Assembly (NCBI RefSeq): GCF_003265325.1
Contig: NZ_QGNX01000003.1
Location: 1-64,000, forward strand
Origin: Oceanibium sediminis
GTDB lineage: Bacteria > Pseudomonadota > Alphaproteobacteria > Rhodobacterales > Rhodobacteraceae
Direction: 5' to 3'
DNA: 64,000 nt
This document shows positions 43,172-51,663 of this stretch, in pieces (the first letter of the stretch is position 1; each line of letters starts with the position of its first letter). The position numbers were made by a program, and so were the translations under genes. A model generated the notes under the pieces. That model was not told the DNA's origin and made no database searches. It was given only the letters and a program-made list of their open reading frames with translations.

Positions 43172-43474
43172 ATGACTGGCCTGATCATCGTCGACAGCAA
43201 GGACAATGTCGCCACGGCCGCGGCGGACATTGCCGCAGGCACCACCTGGCAACCGGACACCGCCGGGCCGCCCGTCACGCTGACGATCCCCTGCCAGATT
43301 CCCTTCGGCCACAAGATCGCACTCAGCGCGCTCGCCCCCGGGGACGAGGTTGTCAAATACGGCGTCGTGATAGGCGTCGCGACCGACGCGATCCCGGCGG
43401 GCGGCCATGTTCATGTGCACAATATCGCCAGCAACCGCATTCGCGGCGACCTGCAGCAGGGAGGCCAGGCATGA
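43172..43474 (+). CDS. UxaA/SuyA-type small subunit (SAF domain)
   Basis: The protein has 100 residues and the SAF fold found at the N-terminus of altronate dehydratase and as the separate small subunit SuyA of 3-sulfolactate sulfo-lyase (VTLTIPCQIPFGHKIALSAL, VVKYGVVIGVATDAIPAGGHVHVHNI). The gene is separate from and overlaps by 4 bp the large-subunit gene, which is the SuyA-SuyB arrangement rather than the fused altronate-dehydratase form. Confidence 0.82.
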   Translation: MTGLIIVDSKDNVATAAADIAAGTTWQPDTAGPPVTLTIPCQIPFGHKIALSALAPGDEVVKYGVVIGVATDAIPAGGHVHVHNIASNRIRGDLQQGGQA

Positions 43475-44667
43475 GCTTCGATCATTTCATGGGGTACCGG
43501 CGCTCCGACGGGCGCGTGGGGATCCGCAACTTCCCGCTGGTCATCGCGGTGATGGACAACTGCAACCCGCTGGCCCGGCGCATCGCCGGCGCGGTCCGGG
43601 GCGCGGTGCCGATCGTCGCCGCCTATGGCCGTGGCCAGAAGGGCGAGGATCAGCGCGTTCACGATACGACGCTGATCAACTACGGCAGCCACCCCAATTG
43701 CCAGGCGGCGCTGGTGGTCGGGCTGGAACATGTCACGGCCGAGCGGATCGCGGGCGAAATCGCCAAGACCGGGCGCCCGGTGGACTGGATCGACGTGCAG
43801 GGCCAGGGCGGCACGCTGAACGCCTTCGCCGATGGCGTGCGGCGGCTGAACGCGCTGATCGACGCCAGCCCGGCGCGGCTGGAGCGGGCGCTGGTGTCGG
43901 ACCTCGTGATCGGGCTGGAATGCGGCGGCTCCGACGCGCTCTCCGGGATCAGCGGCAATGCCGCGATGGGCGTCGTGTCGGACCGGCTCAGCGCCGCGGG
44001 GGCCACGCTCATCCTGTCCGAGATCGAGGAGATCATCGGCGCCGAGAATTTCCTGGCGGATCGCGCCGCCACGGAGGAGGTCCGCGCCAAGCTGCTCGCG
44101 GCGGTGGCCCGCTGTGAGAAACACGCCGACCACATGGGGCTGAACATGGCGCCGCTGGGCGAGGACAACATCCTTGGCGGGCTTTCCACGACCGAGGAAA
44201 AGTCCCTCGGCGCGATCCGCAAGTCCGGCACCTCGCCCCTGAACGAGGTGTTCGCCAACGGCGAACGGCCCAGCAAGCGCGGCGTCGTCTTCCTGGATGC
44301 CCCGGCCCCGGGAACCGAGAACACGACCGCCCTCGGCGCGGCGGGCGCGCATATGATCCTGTTCAACACCGGGCGCGGGAACCCGATCGGCAACCCGGTT
44401 TCGCCCACGATCAAGCTGACGGGAAGCCCGGACACCGCCAGCCGGATGGCCGACAACATCGACGTCGACCTGTCGCAGATCGTCACCGAGGGGATGGACT
44501 TCGATAGCGCCGCCGACCGGATCATGGACATGATGCGCCAGACCGCCGCAGGACGGTTGACGGCCAGCGAGCTCCACGGGGATACCGAGATCTCGATCAG
44601 CCGGATCGACAACGGGTTCCTCAGGATCCTGGCCGAAACCGACCCCGATATTGCCGCGCTTACCTGA
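43471..44667 (+). CDS. UxaA/SuyB-type dehydratase/lyase large subunit
   Basis: The protein has 398 residues. It begins GYRRSDGRVGIRNFPLVI, typical of UxaA/GarD family catalytic subunits, and has the conserved GLECGGSDALSGISGN motif with the metal/cluster Cys and the C-terminal FNTGRGNPIGNPVSPTIK. Split small and large subunits of 100 and about 400 residues fit (2R)-sulfolactate sulfo-lyase (SuyAB), which releases sulfite, better than altronate dehydratase (fused, about 500). Gene neighbours (LysR, Ldh2/ComC type, sulfate exporter) support this reading, but a sugar-acid dehydratase cannot be excluded. Confidence 0.8.
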   Translation: MSFDHFMGYRRSDGRVGIRNFPLVIAVMDNCNPLARRIAGAVRGAVPIVAAYGRGQKGEDQRVHDTTLINYGSHPNCQAALVVGLEHVTAERIAGEIAKTGRPVDWIDVQGQGGTLNAFADGVRRLNALIDASPARLERALVSDLVIGLECGGSDALSGISGNAAMGVVSDRLSAAGATLILSEIEEIIGAENFLADRAATEEVRAKLLAAVARCEKHADHMGLNMAPLGEDNILGGLSTTEEKSLGAIRKSGTSPLNEVFANGERPSKRGVVFLDAPAPGTENTTALGAAGAHMILFNTGRGNPIGNPVSPTIKLTGSPDTASRMADNIDVDLSQIVTEGMDFDSAADRIMDMMRQTAAGRLTASELHGDTEISISRIDNGFLRILAETDPDIAALT

Positions 44668-44690
44668 TACCCACCCCGCCGGAGGATGAC

Positions 44691-45776
44691 ATGACCCGCA
44701 GCCCGCAGACCGACGACAGCAAGCGATACCGCGACACGGCGGTCTTCGAGCGCATCGGCTGGAGCGCGCTGGAGGACTGGACCGCCGCGATCCTGCGAAA
44801 GGGCGGCGTCGCCGATAGCGATGCGGCCCTGGCCGCGCAGCTGCTGGTGCGCTCGGATGCGCGGGGGTTCGCGACCCACGGAGTCTCGCGACTGGCGAGC
44901 TATATCCACAAGCTCAGCGCGGGTGAGATCGCGGCGACCGGCGCGCTCGGCTTCTCGGATGCCGCCGGGGCGCTGCGGGTGGACGCCGGGGGAATGCTGG
45001 GCCAGGTCGCCATGCCAAAGGCGATGGACGCGGCGCTGGCAGAGCTTGAGGGGCGCAGTTCGCTTGTCTGCCAGGTCCGCGACATCGCGCACCTGGGGGC
45101 GGTCGGAATGTTCGCGCTGCAGGCGGCAGAGGCGGGCGCGGTCTGCCTGATCCTGCAAGCCACGCTTCCGGTGATGGCCACGCCCGGCGCGACACGGCCG
45201 ATGATCGGGAACAACCCGCTGGCGCTTGCCGCGCCGCGGCCCGATGGGCCGCCGCTGGTCATCGACATGGCCTGCTGCATGGCGGCGCGGGGCAACATCC
45301 TGCTCGCCGCCCGCGAAGGAGAGGCGATCCCCGAAGGCTGGGCAATCGACAGTGACGGCGCGGCGACGACCGATCCCGACGGCGCGCTGCGCGGCTCGCT
45401 GCTGCCTTTCGGCGGCCACAAGGGAATGGCGCTGGCGATGATCGTCGAGGTCCTCTCGGCCAGCCTGGCCGGGGCGATCCACGCTGAAAGCCTCAACCCC
45501 GAGGGCGGGGTCGCCAGCGCCTCGGGCGGGTTGAACGCCTTCTTTCTGCTGCTCTCGCCCGAGCATCTTACACCGGGTGGGCGCCCCGCCTATGATGCGC
45601 ACATGGCCGCATGGACGGCGACCTACAAGGCGGCGGACGCCGGTGCGGCACGCATCCCCGGTGAGCGCGCGGCGCAGGCCGAGGCGCAGGCGCGCCGTGA
45701 GGGCGTGCCGCTGGCCCGGCCCGTCCTGGCGGAACTGGAGGCCCTTGGCCAGAAGATGGGTCTGCCGCTGCGCTGA
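44691..45776 (+). CDS. Malate/L-lactate dehydrogenase-family (Ldh2/ComC-type) oxidoreductase
   Basis: The protein has 361 residues of the NAD(P)-dependent Ldh2 family: RSDARGFATHGVSRL carries the catalytic His, MIGNNPLALAAPRP and LLPFGGHKGMALAMIVEVLS are family blocks. Members include (R)-sulfolactate dehydrogenase ComC, ureidoglycolate dehydrogenase and malate dehydrogenase. Following suyAB-type genes, conversion between sulfopyruvate and sulfolactate is the likeliest role. It lies 23 bp after the large subunit. Confidence 0.87.
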   Translation: MTRSPQTDDSKRYRDTAVFERIGWSALEDWTAAILRKGGVADSDAALAAQLLVRSDARGFATHGVSRLASYIHKLSAGEIAATGALGFSDAAGALRVDAGGMLGQVAMPKAMDAALAELEGRSSLVCQVRDIAHLGAVGMFALQAAEAGAVCLILQATLPVMATPGATRPMIGNNPLALAAPRPDGPPLVIDMACCMAARGNILLAAREGEAIPEGWAIDSDGAATTDPDGALRGSLLPFGGHKGMALAMIVEVLSASLAGAIHAESLNPEGGVASASGGLNAFFLLLSPEHLTPGGRPAYDAHMAAWTATYKAADAGAARIPGERAAQAEAQARREGVPLARPVLAELEALGQKMGLPLR

Positions 45777-45862
45777 CGCCAATCCAAACCCGCGCCTCCA
45801 AGAATGGCGCTGCGTGCCGCAGCATGCAATATGACAAGAAGCCCTGCTTCGGAAAGAGCCCC

Positions 45863-46900
45863 ATGAGCCAACGTGACCCTGCCGCTTTCCTCAACCGCTT
45901 TCCCGGCGGCAGGCTGATCGCGCCAAGGCTGCCGGGGCTGCTGGTCGCGCTGGTCATCGCGCTGGCCGCGCAGTTCCTGTCGGATCACTACGGCGCGCCG
46001 GCGATGCTGCTGGCGCTTCTGCTGGGCATCGCCTTCCACTTCCTGTCCGAAGAAGGGCCCTGCGTGCAGGGGGTGGAGTTCGCCGCGCGCAGCGTGCTGC
46101 GGATCGGCGTCGCGCTGCTGGGCGTGCGCATAAGCGCGGGCCTTCTGGTCGAGCTGGGCGCGCCGCTGGTGATGCTGACGATCACGGGCGTGGTCCTGAC
46201 CATCGGGGTCGGGCTGATCGGCGCCCGCCTTCTGGGCCGCGGGCTGCGCTTCGGCATGCTGACCGGCGGCGCGGTGGCGATCTGCGGCGCCTCGGCGGCC
46301 ATGGCGATCGCCGCGGTTCTGCCGAAGAACGCGCAGTCGCGGGACAACCTGACCTTCGCGGTGCTGTCGGTCACGGTCCTCAGCACCATCGCGATGGTCG
46401 TCTATCCCGCCATCGCGCAGCTTTCCGGGCTCGACGACCTTGCGACGGGCGTGTTCCTCGGGGCGACGATCCATGACGTGGCGCAGGTGGTCGGGGCGGG
46501 GTTTTCCGTGTCCGAACCGGCGGGGGAAACGGCGACGCTGGTCAAGCTGATCCGCGTGACCATGCTGGCGCCGGTGGTGCTGTGCATCTCGCTCGTCGTG
46601 CGCGCTACCGGGGCGGAGGCCGCGGACGGCGGCAAGCGCCCGCCGCTGGTGCCGGGTTTCGTGTGGGCCTTCCTCGGGCTTGCGGCCGTCAACTCCTTCG
46701 GCCTTGTTCCGGCGGCGGTTTCGGATGTGGTCAGCGCGATCTCGCGCTGGGCGCTGATCGTCGCGATCGCGGCGGTGGGCATGAAGACATCTCTGCGCAC
46801 AATCCTTGACGTCGGCGGACAGGCGCTTGTGCTGATCGTTGCCGAGACGGTTTTCCTAGGCGCGTTTGTCCTTGCCAGGCTGCACTGGCTGAGCTGGTGA
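45863..46900 (+). CDS. YeiH/PSE-family putative sulfate exporter
   Basis: The protein has 345 residues and about ten membrane segments. GGAVAICGASAAMAIAAVLP and FLGATIHDVAQVVGAGFSVS are hallmark blocks of the UPF0324/YeiH family, the putative sulfate exporter (PSE) group to which SuyZ and TauZ of sulfonate degraders belong. ATG 45863 follows GGAAAGAG. It ends the plus-strand run started by the transthyretin-like gene, as expected for removal of sulfate formed from sulfolactate-derived sulfite. Confidence 0.87.
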   Translation: MSQRDPAAFLNRFPGGRLIAPRLPGLLVALVIALAAQFLSDHYGAPAMLLALLLGIAFHFLSEEGPCVQGVEFAARSVLRIGVALLGVRISAGLLVELGAPLVMLTITGVVLTIGVGLIGARLLGRGLRFGMLTGGAVAICGASAAMAIAAVLPKNAQSRDNLTFAVLSVTVLSTIAMVVYPAIAQLSGLDDLATGVFLGATIHDVAQVVGAGFSVSEPAGETATLVKLIRVTMLAPVVLCISLVVRATGAEAADGGKRPPLVPGFVWAFLGLAAVNSFGLVPAAVSDVVSAISRWALIVAIAAVGMKTSLRTILDVGGQALVLIVAETVFLGAFVLARLHWLSW

Positions 46901-46937
46901 GAGGCGCTGCCGCAAGGGGATTTGGATATGGAAATAA

Positions 46938-46951
46938 CAACTTAAATGTTG
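46938..46951. promoter_or_regulatory. CAAC-N6-GTTG inverted repeat upstream of hpd
   Basis: CAACTTAAATGTTG lies in an AT-rich stretch about 140 bp before hpd. The GTTG/CAAC half-sites also occur in the MarR promoter at 51220, so this is a candidate MarR operator. The surrounding 190 bp contain no gene. Confidence 0.35.
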
Positions 46952-47092
46952 ACTTATCACCATAAAAAATGGGAAAATACACCTGATCGGAGGATGCGCG
47001 GAATCGCCGCCGGACCCTCCGATCCCCGCGGGCCGGGTTCTTGTCTGTCGCGTGAAGGGCACGTCAGCGCGACCATGAACAGGAGGACGCCA

Positions 47093-48199
47093 ATGGGTCC
47101 CTTTCCGCATGATGCACCGAAAGCTAAGATCACCGAGAAGAACGTCGCCGGAACCGACGGTTTCGAATTCGTGGAGTTCGCCCACCCCGAGGCCGGCAAG
47201 CTCGAAGCGCTGTTCGAGAAGATGGGCTACAGCGAGGTTGCGCGGCACAAGACCAAGGACATCTCGCTCTATCGCCAGGGCGACATCAACTACATCGTCA
47301 ACCGTGAGCCGAACACCCATGCCGCCCGCTTCGTCGAGGATCACGGTCCCTGCGCCCCCTCGATGGCGTGGCGCGTTGTGGACGCACAGCACGCGCTGAA
47401 ATGCGCGCTGGACTACGGGGCCGAGGAATACACCGGCGACGACAAGACGCTGGACGTGCCCGCCGTTGTCGGCATCGGCGGCTCTCTGCTCTATTTCGTG
47501 GACACCTACGGCGACGCGGGCTCCTGCTACGAGGCCGAGTTCGACTGGCTGGGCGAGGCGGACCCGAAACCCAAGGGGGCCGGATTCTACTACCTCGACC
47601 ACCTCACGCACAACGTGCAGCGCGGCAACATGAGCACCTGGTACGACTTCTACGCCAAGGCGTTCAACTTCCGCGAAATCCGCTACTTCGACATCAAGGG
47701 CAAGCAGACCGGCCTGTTTTCCCGCGCGCTGACCAGCCCCGACGGCAAGATCCGCATCCCGATCAACGAAAGCGCGGACGAGCACAGCCAGATCGAGGAA
47801 TACCTGAAGGAATACAAGGGCGAAGGCATCCAGCACATCGCCGTGGCGACGGAAAACATCTACGACTCGGTGGACGAGATCTCGGCCAACGGGATCGACT
47901 TCATGCCCGCCCCGCCCAAGACCTACTACACAATGAGCCACAAGCGCGTGCATGGCCACGAGGAACCGCTGGAGCGGATGATGAAGCACGGCATCCTGAT
48001 CGACGGGGAAGGCGTGGTCGATGGCGGCAACACGCGGATTCTTCTGCAGATCTTCTCCAAGACGGTGATCGGGCCGATCTTCTTCGAGTTCATCCAGCGC
48101 AAGGGCGACGATGGTTTCGGAGAGGGCAACTTCAAGGCCCTGTTCGAGTCGATCGAGGAAGACCAGATCCAGCGCGGCGTGCTGAAGGCCGACGCCTGA
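47093..48199 (+). CDS. hpd: 4-Hydroxyphenylpyruvate dioxygenase
   Basis: The protein has 368 residues and two VOC domains. The iron ligands are visible: His in LDHLTHNV, His in GIQHIAV and Glu in PIFFEFIQRKGDDGFGEGNF. It converts 4-hydroxyphenylpyruvate from tyrosine to homogentisate with O2. ATG 47093 lies 6 nt after AGGAGG and gives the canonical length. It is first in an operon with fumarylacetoacetase, a Rieske protein and maleylacetoacetate isomerase. Confidence 0.96.
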   Translation: MGPFPHDAPKAKITEKNVAGTDGFEFVEFAHPEAGKLEALFEKMGYSEVARHKTKDISLYRQGDINYIVNREPNTHAARFVEDHGPCAPSMAWRVVDAQHALKCALDYGAEEYTGDDKTLDVPAVVGIGGSLLYFVDTYGDAGSCYEAEFDWLGEADPKPKGAGFYYLDHLTHNVQRGNMSTWYDFYAKAFNFREIRYFDIKGKQTGLFSRALTSPDGKIRIPINESADEHSQIEEYLKEYKGEGIQHIAVATENIYDSVDEISANGIDFMPAPPKTYYTMSHKRVHGHEEPLERMMKHGILIDGEGVVDGGNTRILLQIFSKTVIGPIFFEFIQRKGDDGFGEGNFKALFESIEEDQIQRGVLKADA

Positions 48200-48238
48200 G
48201 GGCATGACCGCGCCGCGCCGCGGTTCCAACATCGCCGG

Positions 48239-48277
48239 AAGCCGGGCCCGTTGCCATCGCTGCGACAGGCCCGGCTT
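48239..48277 (+). terminator. Long-loop hairpin between hpd and fahA
   Basis: AAGCCGGGCC and GGCCCGGCTT form a perfect 10-bp stem around a 19-base loop, followed by TCGC. It could terminate or attenuate hpd transcription before fahA. Confidence 0.5.
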
Positions 48278-48316
48278 TCGCAAGGGGGCCGACGGCTAAT
48301 CACAAGAGGCAGACTG

Positions 48317-49621
48317 ATGAGCAGACTTGACGAAACACATGACCCCGCCCGCCGCTCCTGGGTGGAGGGGGCGAACGACGCCAGCACCGATTTCCCGATC
48401 CAGAACCTGCCCTATGGCGCGTTTTCGCGCGACGGTAGCGGGGACGGCGGCGCGGTGCGTATCGGCGTGGCGATCGGCAGCCAGGTCCTCGACCTCACCA
48501 CGCTTGAGGAGCAGGGCGTGCTGCGGCCCGGCGGGGACGAGGCCGTGTTCGCCGATGGTACGCTGAACGCGTTCATGGCGCTGGGTGCGGCCACCTGGCG
48601 CCAGACACGCCACCGGATCGCCGACCTGCTGGACGCGGCGAACGCGCCCACGGGCGATGAGCGCGCGCAGGTGTCCCGCGCCCTCGTGCCGATGAAGGCA
48701 GTGCGGATGCACATGCCGGTCTTCGTGCGCGGTTACACGGATTTCTACGCCTCCCGGGAGCACGCGACCAACGTCGGCACGATGTTCCGCGATCCCGACA
48801 ATGCGCTGATGCCGAACTGGCTGCATATTCCCATCGGCTACAATGGCCGCGCCTCGACGGTCGTGGTGTCGGGCACCGATATCCGCCGCCCGCTGGGGCA
48901 GTTGAAGGGGCCCCAGGACGACGCCCCACGCCTCGGCGCTTCGGCCAAGCTGGATATGGAGCTGGAACTGGGCGCCATCGTCGGCACCGGCAACCCGATG
49001 GGCCAGCCCCTCGGGACCGCGCAGGCCTATGACAACATCTTCGGCTACGTCCTGCTCAACGACTGGTCCGCGCGGGATATCCAGGTGTGGGAATACCAGC
49101 CCCTCGGCCCGTTCCAGTCCAAGGCTTTCGGCACCTCGATCAGCCCGTGGATCGTGACCCGAGACGCGTTGGAGCCCTACCGCGCCCCCACGCCGGAGCG
49201 GGTCAAGCCCCTGCTGCCCTACCTTGAGGAGGAGACGCCGAACAACTTCGACATTCGGTTGGAGGTGGACCTGGCACCGCAAGGGCAGGCCGCCACGACG
49301 ATCAGCCGGACGAACTACAAGTACATGTACTACTCCGCCGCCCAGCAGCTGGCGCATCACACCCTGTCGGGCTGCGCGATGGAGCCGGGGGACCTGCTCG
49401 GCTCGGGCACCATCTCGGGGGTGGCGAAGGACAGCTTCGGCTCGCTGCTGGAACTGACGTGGAACGGCCGCGATCCCCTGCCGGTGGAGGGGGGCACGCG
49501 GACCTTTCTGGAGGATGGCGACACCGTCACCCTGCGCGGCTGGTGCGAGGGCGACGTGCGCATCGGCTTCGGCGCCTGTTCGGGCACGATCCTGCCCGCG
49601 CCGGATGGCGTCCCCGCATGA
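48317..49621 (+). CDS. fahA: Fumarylacetoacetase
   Basis: The protein has 434 residues, the size of fumarylacetoacetate hydrolase. FYASREHATNVGTMFRD, KLDMELELGAIVG and GTSISPWIVTRDAL are the FAH catalytic and metal-binding blocks, and YMYYSAAQQLAHHTLSGC is the C-terminal family block. It cleaves fumarylacetoacetate to fumarate and acetoacetate, the last step of the homogentisate pathway. ATG 48317 follows AAGAGG. The stop overlaps the Rieske start (ATGA). Confidence 0.93.
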   Translation: MSRLDETHDPARRSWVEGANDASTDFPIQNLPYGAFSRDGSGDGGAVRIGVAIGSQVLDLTTLEEQGVLRPGGDEAVFADGTLNAFMALGAATWRQTRHRIADLLDAANAPTGDERAQVSRALVPMKAVRMHMPVFVRGYTDFYASREHATNVGTMFRDPDNALMPNWLHIPIGYNGRASTVVVSGTDIRRPLGQLKGPQDDAPRLGASAKLDMELELGAIVGTGNPMGQPLGTAQAYDNIFGYVLLNDWSARDIQVWEYQPLGPFQSKAFGTSISPWIVTRDALEPYRAPTPERVKPLLPYLEEETPNNFDIRLEVDLAPQGQAATTISRTNYKYMYYSAAQQLAHHTLSGCAMEPGDLLGSGTISGVAKDSFGSLLELTWNGRDPLPVEGGTRTFLEDGDTVTLRGWCEGDVRIGFGACSGTILPAPDGVPA

Positions 49622-49983
49622 GCGACGCGTGGAAGGACATGCCCGGCGCCCCGGCGCCCGGCACGCTGGTCTGCGCCGCCGACGACATGACCGCGCCGAC
49701 CCTTGGCGTGGACCTGGACGGGTTCCCGCTGCTTCTGGTGCGGGTGAATGGGCGGCTGCTCGGCTACGTCAACGCCTGCCCGCACCAGTACCTGCCGCTG
49801 GACTGGCGGACCGGGAACGTGCTGGCCGCCGACGGGGTGACGCTGCGCTGCTCCAACCACCAGGCGGGCTTTGATGCCGAGACGGGCAAGGGCGTGGACG
49901 GGTTCGGCGCGGGCTGCGCGCTCGACCCGGTTCCGCTGGTCGAACGCGCTGGCCAGATCCTGATCGGCGGTGCGGAAGCATGA
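49618..49983 (+). CDS. Small Rieske [2Fe-2S] protein
   Basis: The protein has 121 residues. The cluster motif is CPH (in NACPHQYLPLDW) and CSNH (in LRCSNHQAGFD), 4-6 residue spacing typical of Rieske ferredoxins of the NirD/bacterial ferredoxin type. It overlaps fahA by 4 bp and maiA by 4 bp, so it is part of the tyrosine operon. Its role is unknown; electron transfer to an oxygenase is the obvious guess. Confidence 0.85.
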   Translation: MSDAWKDMPGAPAPGTLVCAADDMTAPTLGVDLDGFPLLLVRVNGRLLGYVNACPHQYLPLDWRTGNVLAADGVTLRCSNHQAGFDAETGKGVDGFGAGCALDPVPLVERAGQILIGGAEA

Positions 49984-50621
49984 GCGATATTATCCTTCAC
50001 GACTACTGGCGATCCTCGGCCAGCTACCGGGTGCGCATCGCGCTGGGCCTGAAGGGGCTTTCGTGGCGCTGCCTGCGGACCGACCTGCTCGCCCGCGACC
50101 ATCGGGCAGAGGCGTTCCGGCAGATCAACCCGCAGGGCCTTGTCCCGGTTCTTGAGATCGACGGTCTTCGCCTGACGCAATCCCTGGCCATCGTCGAATA
50201 CCTCGACGAGACGCGCCCCGAGCCTGCCTTGCTTCCCGCCGATCCGGCGGCGCGCGCGCGGGTGCGGGCCACCGCCTATGCCATCGCGATGGAGATCCAC
50301 CCCGTCAACAACCTGTCGGTCGTCGAGCATGTCGAGGCGCTGACCGGCGGCGGGCAGCAGGCGCGGCTGGACTGGATGCGGCACTTCATGACCTCCGGCC
50401 TGGCGGCGGTGGAGCGGATGCTGGCTGCGTCCGCCGAGGGGCGCTTCTGTCACGGCGATACCCCCGGCCTTGCGGATATCTGCCTGGTGCCGCAGGTCTA
50501 CAACGCGGAACGCTGGGGCGTTGACCTGTCCGGCTGTCCGCGCATCACCGCAGTGGCGCGCGCCTGCGCCGAGGTTCCCGCCATCGCCGCCGCGCACCCT
50601 GACCGGCATGGGCCGGTCTGA
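49980..50621 (+). CDS. maiA: Maleylacetoacetate isomerase (zeta-class GST)
   Basis: The protein has 213 residues. The zeta-GST active-site motif is SSASYRVRIALGLKGL, and the C-terminal ADICLVPQVYNAERWGVDL is diagnostic of maleylacetoacetate isomerases. It isomerises maleylacetoacetate to fumarylacetoacetate using glutathione, the step before FahA. It starts inside the Rieske stop. Confidence 0.93.
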   Translation: MSDIILHDYWRSSASYRVRIALGLKGLSWRCLRTDLLARDHRAEAFRQINPQGLVPVLEIDGLRLTQSLAIVEYLDETRPEPALLPADPAARARVRATAYAIAMEIHPVNNLSVVEHVEALTGGGQQARLDWMRHFMTSGLAAVERMLAASAEGRFCHGDTPGLADICLVPQVYNAERWGVDLSGCPRITAVARACAEVPAIAAAHPDRHGPV

Positions 50622-50629
50622 CGGTGAGA

Positions 50630-51208
50630 TCAGTTTCCGCCGTGTTCCACCCTGTGTTCCCCGAAGTGCTCCCCGTCCTGGGCGTGCGCCTGTTTTCCGG
50701 CCTGCTCGGCGCTCGGCAGCGCCTCGGGGTGTTCGAGCAGCTGCGCCAGCAGGCGCGAGAGCTTGTCGATCGCACTGGTCAGCCCGGAAAACTCCTCGGC
50801 GCTCAGCAGGTCCTGGAACTGCTTCTGGCGCTGGGCGAAATGCGGCTGCGCGCGGTCCAGCGCGGCCTGACCCTTTTCGGTCAGTTGCAGCAGCTTGCGG
50901 CGCTTGTTGGTCGGGTCCCCCCGATCCGCCAGGAAGCCCTGCTTCATCATCTCGGCGACCGAGCGGCTGACCTGCGCGCGATCGATCACCATCAGCCGCG
51001 CAAGATCGGCGGCGCTGGTTTCCCGGAAGATGCTCAGCACCATGAGGATCCTGTAGGAGGTCAGGTTCAGCGACGATCCCGCCAGGTACCGGCTGGCGTC
51101 GTTATCGACCAGCTTGCTGAGGCGCGAGATGCGGAACGAAAGCCTTTCCTCCAGTTGGGAAAGGGCAAGCAGCCTGTCGCGGGTCTGTTTGGTATCGATG
51201 AAATCCAT
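50630..51208 (-). CDS. MarR-family regulator, probable regulator of tyrosine catabolism
   Basis: The protein has 192 residues. The winged helix is RETSAADLARLMVIDRAQVSRSVAEM and GDPTNKRRKLLQLTEKG. A His/Glu/Gln-rich tail (DGEHFGEHRVEHGG) extends beyond the usual 140-150 residues and could bind metal. It is convergent with maiA and is read toward it, its promoter facing the TctBA side. ATG 51208 follows AGGGG; a further ATG at 51229 lies within the TGTTG-N6-CAACA repeat. Confidence 0.87.
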   Translation of the reverse strand: MDFIDTKQTRDRLLALSQLEERLSFRISRLSKLVDNDASRYLAGSSLNLTSYRILMVLSIFRETSAADLARLMVIDRAQVSRSVAEMMKQGFLADRGDPTNKRRKLLQLTEKGQAALDRAQPHFAQRQKQFQDLLSAEEFSGLTSAIDKLSRLLAQLLEHPEALPSAEQAGKQAHAQDGEHFGEHRVEHGGN

Positions 51209-51219
51209 GTCGCCCCTAA

Positions 51220-51235
51220 TGTTGCGCACTCAACA
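51220..51235. promoter_or_regulatory. TGTTG-CGCACT-CAACA inverted repeat at the MarR promoter
   Basis: A perfect 5-bp inverted repeat with a 6-bp spacer starts 12 bp upstream of the MarR ATG, a typical position for autoregulation. Related CAAC/GTTG half-sites precede hpd. Confidence 0.5.
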
Positions 51236-51452
51236 CATTCGCTGAGAATGTATCAATATTACTGCATACGATTCTACATGGTCTGCCGGTGGCTGCAAAC
51301 ACAAAGCGGACCGGAAAATCATAACGAGGCAAAGGAACGCCCCGACATCCCGGCCAACGAGGTGCGGGCAGGGGTGCGGACGGCGGGGCCAATCGGGGCA
51401 TCGCCGCTCACGGCCTGATCGCAGAAACAAGCCAGATTCCGGGGAGGGGACA

Positions 51453-51587
51453 ATGGCGGTACATGAAAACACACCCGTTACGGGGCCGGTCGCAACAGCC
51501 GCCGCCCCTCAGTTGGCGGGCGGTCTTGCAGGCCAAAGGCAAGATGGCTACGACGCTGCGGCAAGACTGCCCGAAGACTCGTCCTGA
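51453..51587 (+). CDS. Possible small ORF (44 residues)
   Basis: ATG 51453 follows GGGGAGGGGAC, a strong ribosome site, and opens MAVHENTPVTGPVATAAAPQ, ending ARLPEDSS. It is Ala/Gly-rich and of unknown function. It could be a leader or a remnant of a missing TctC gene at the head of the TctBA unit. The rest of the 51.2-51.66-kb spacer shows no gene. Confidence 0.35.
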   Translation: MAVHENTPVTGPVATAAAPQLAGGLAGQRQDGYDAAARLPEDSS

Positions 51588-51663
51588 CAGGGTTCCAAGC
51601 CGCATATGACCGGGAAACGACGCCCCGGCCGCCCTTTTTTTCCGAAATTTCAGGAGTGTACCG

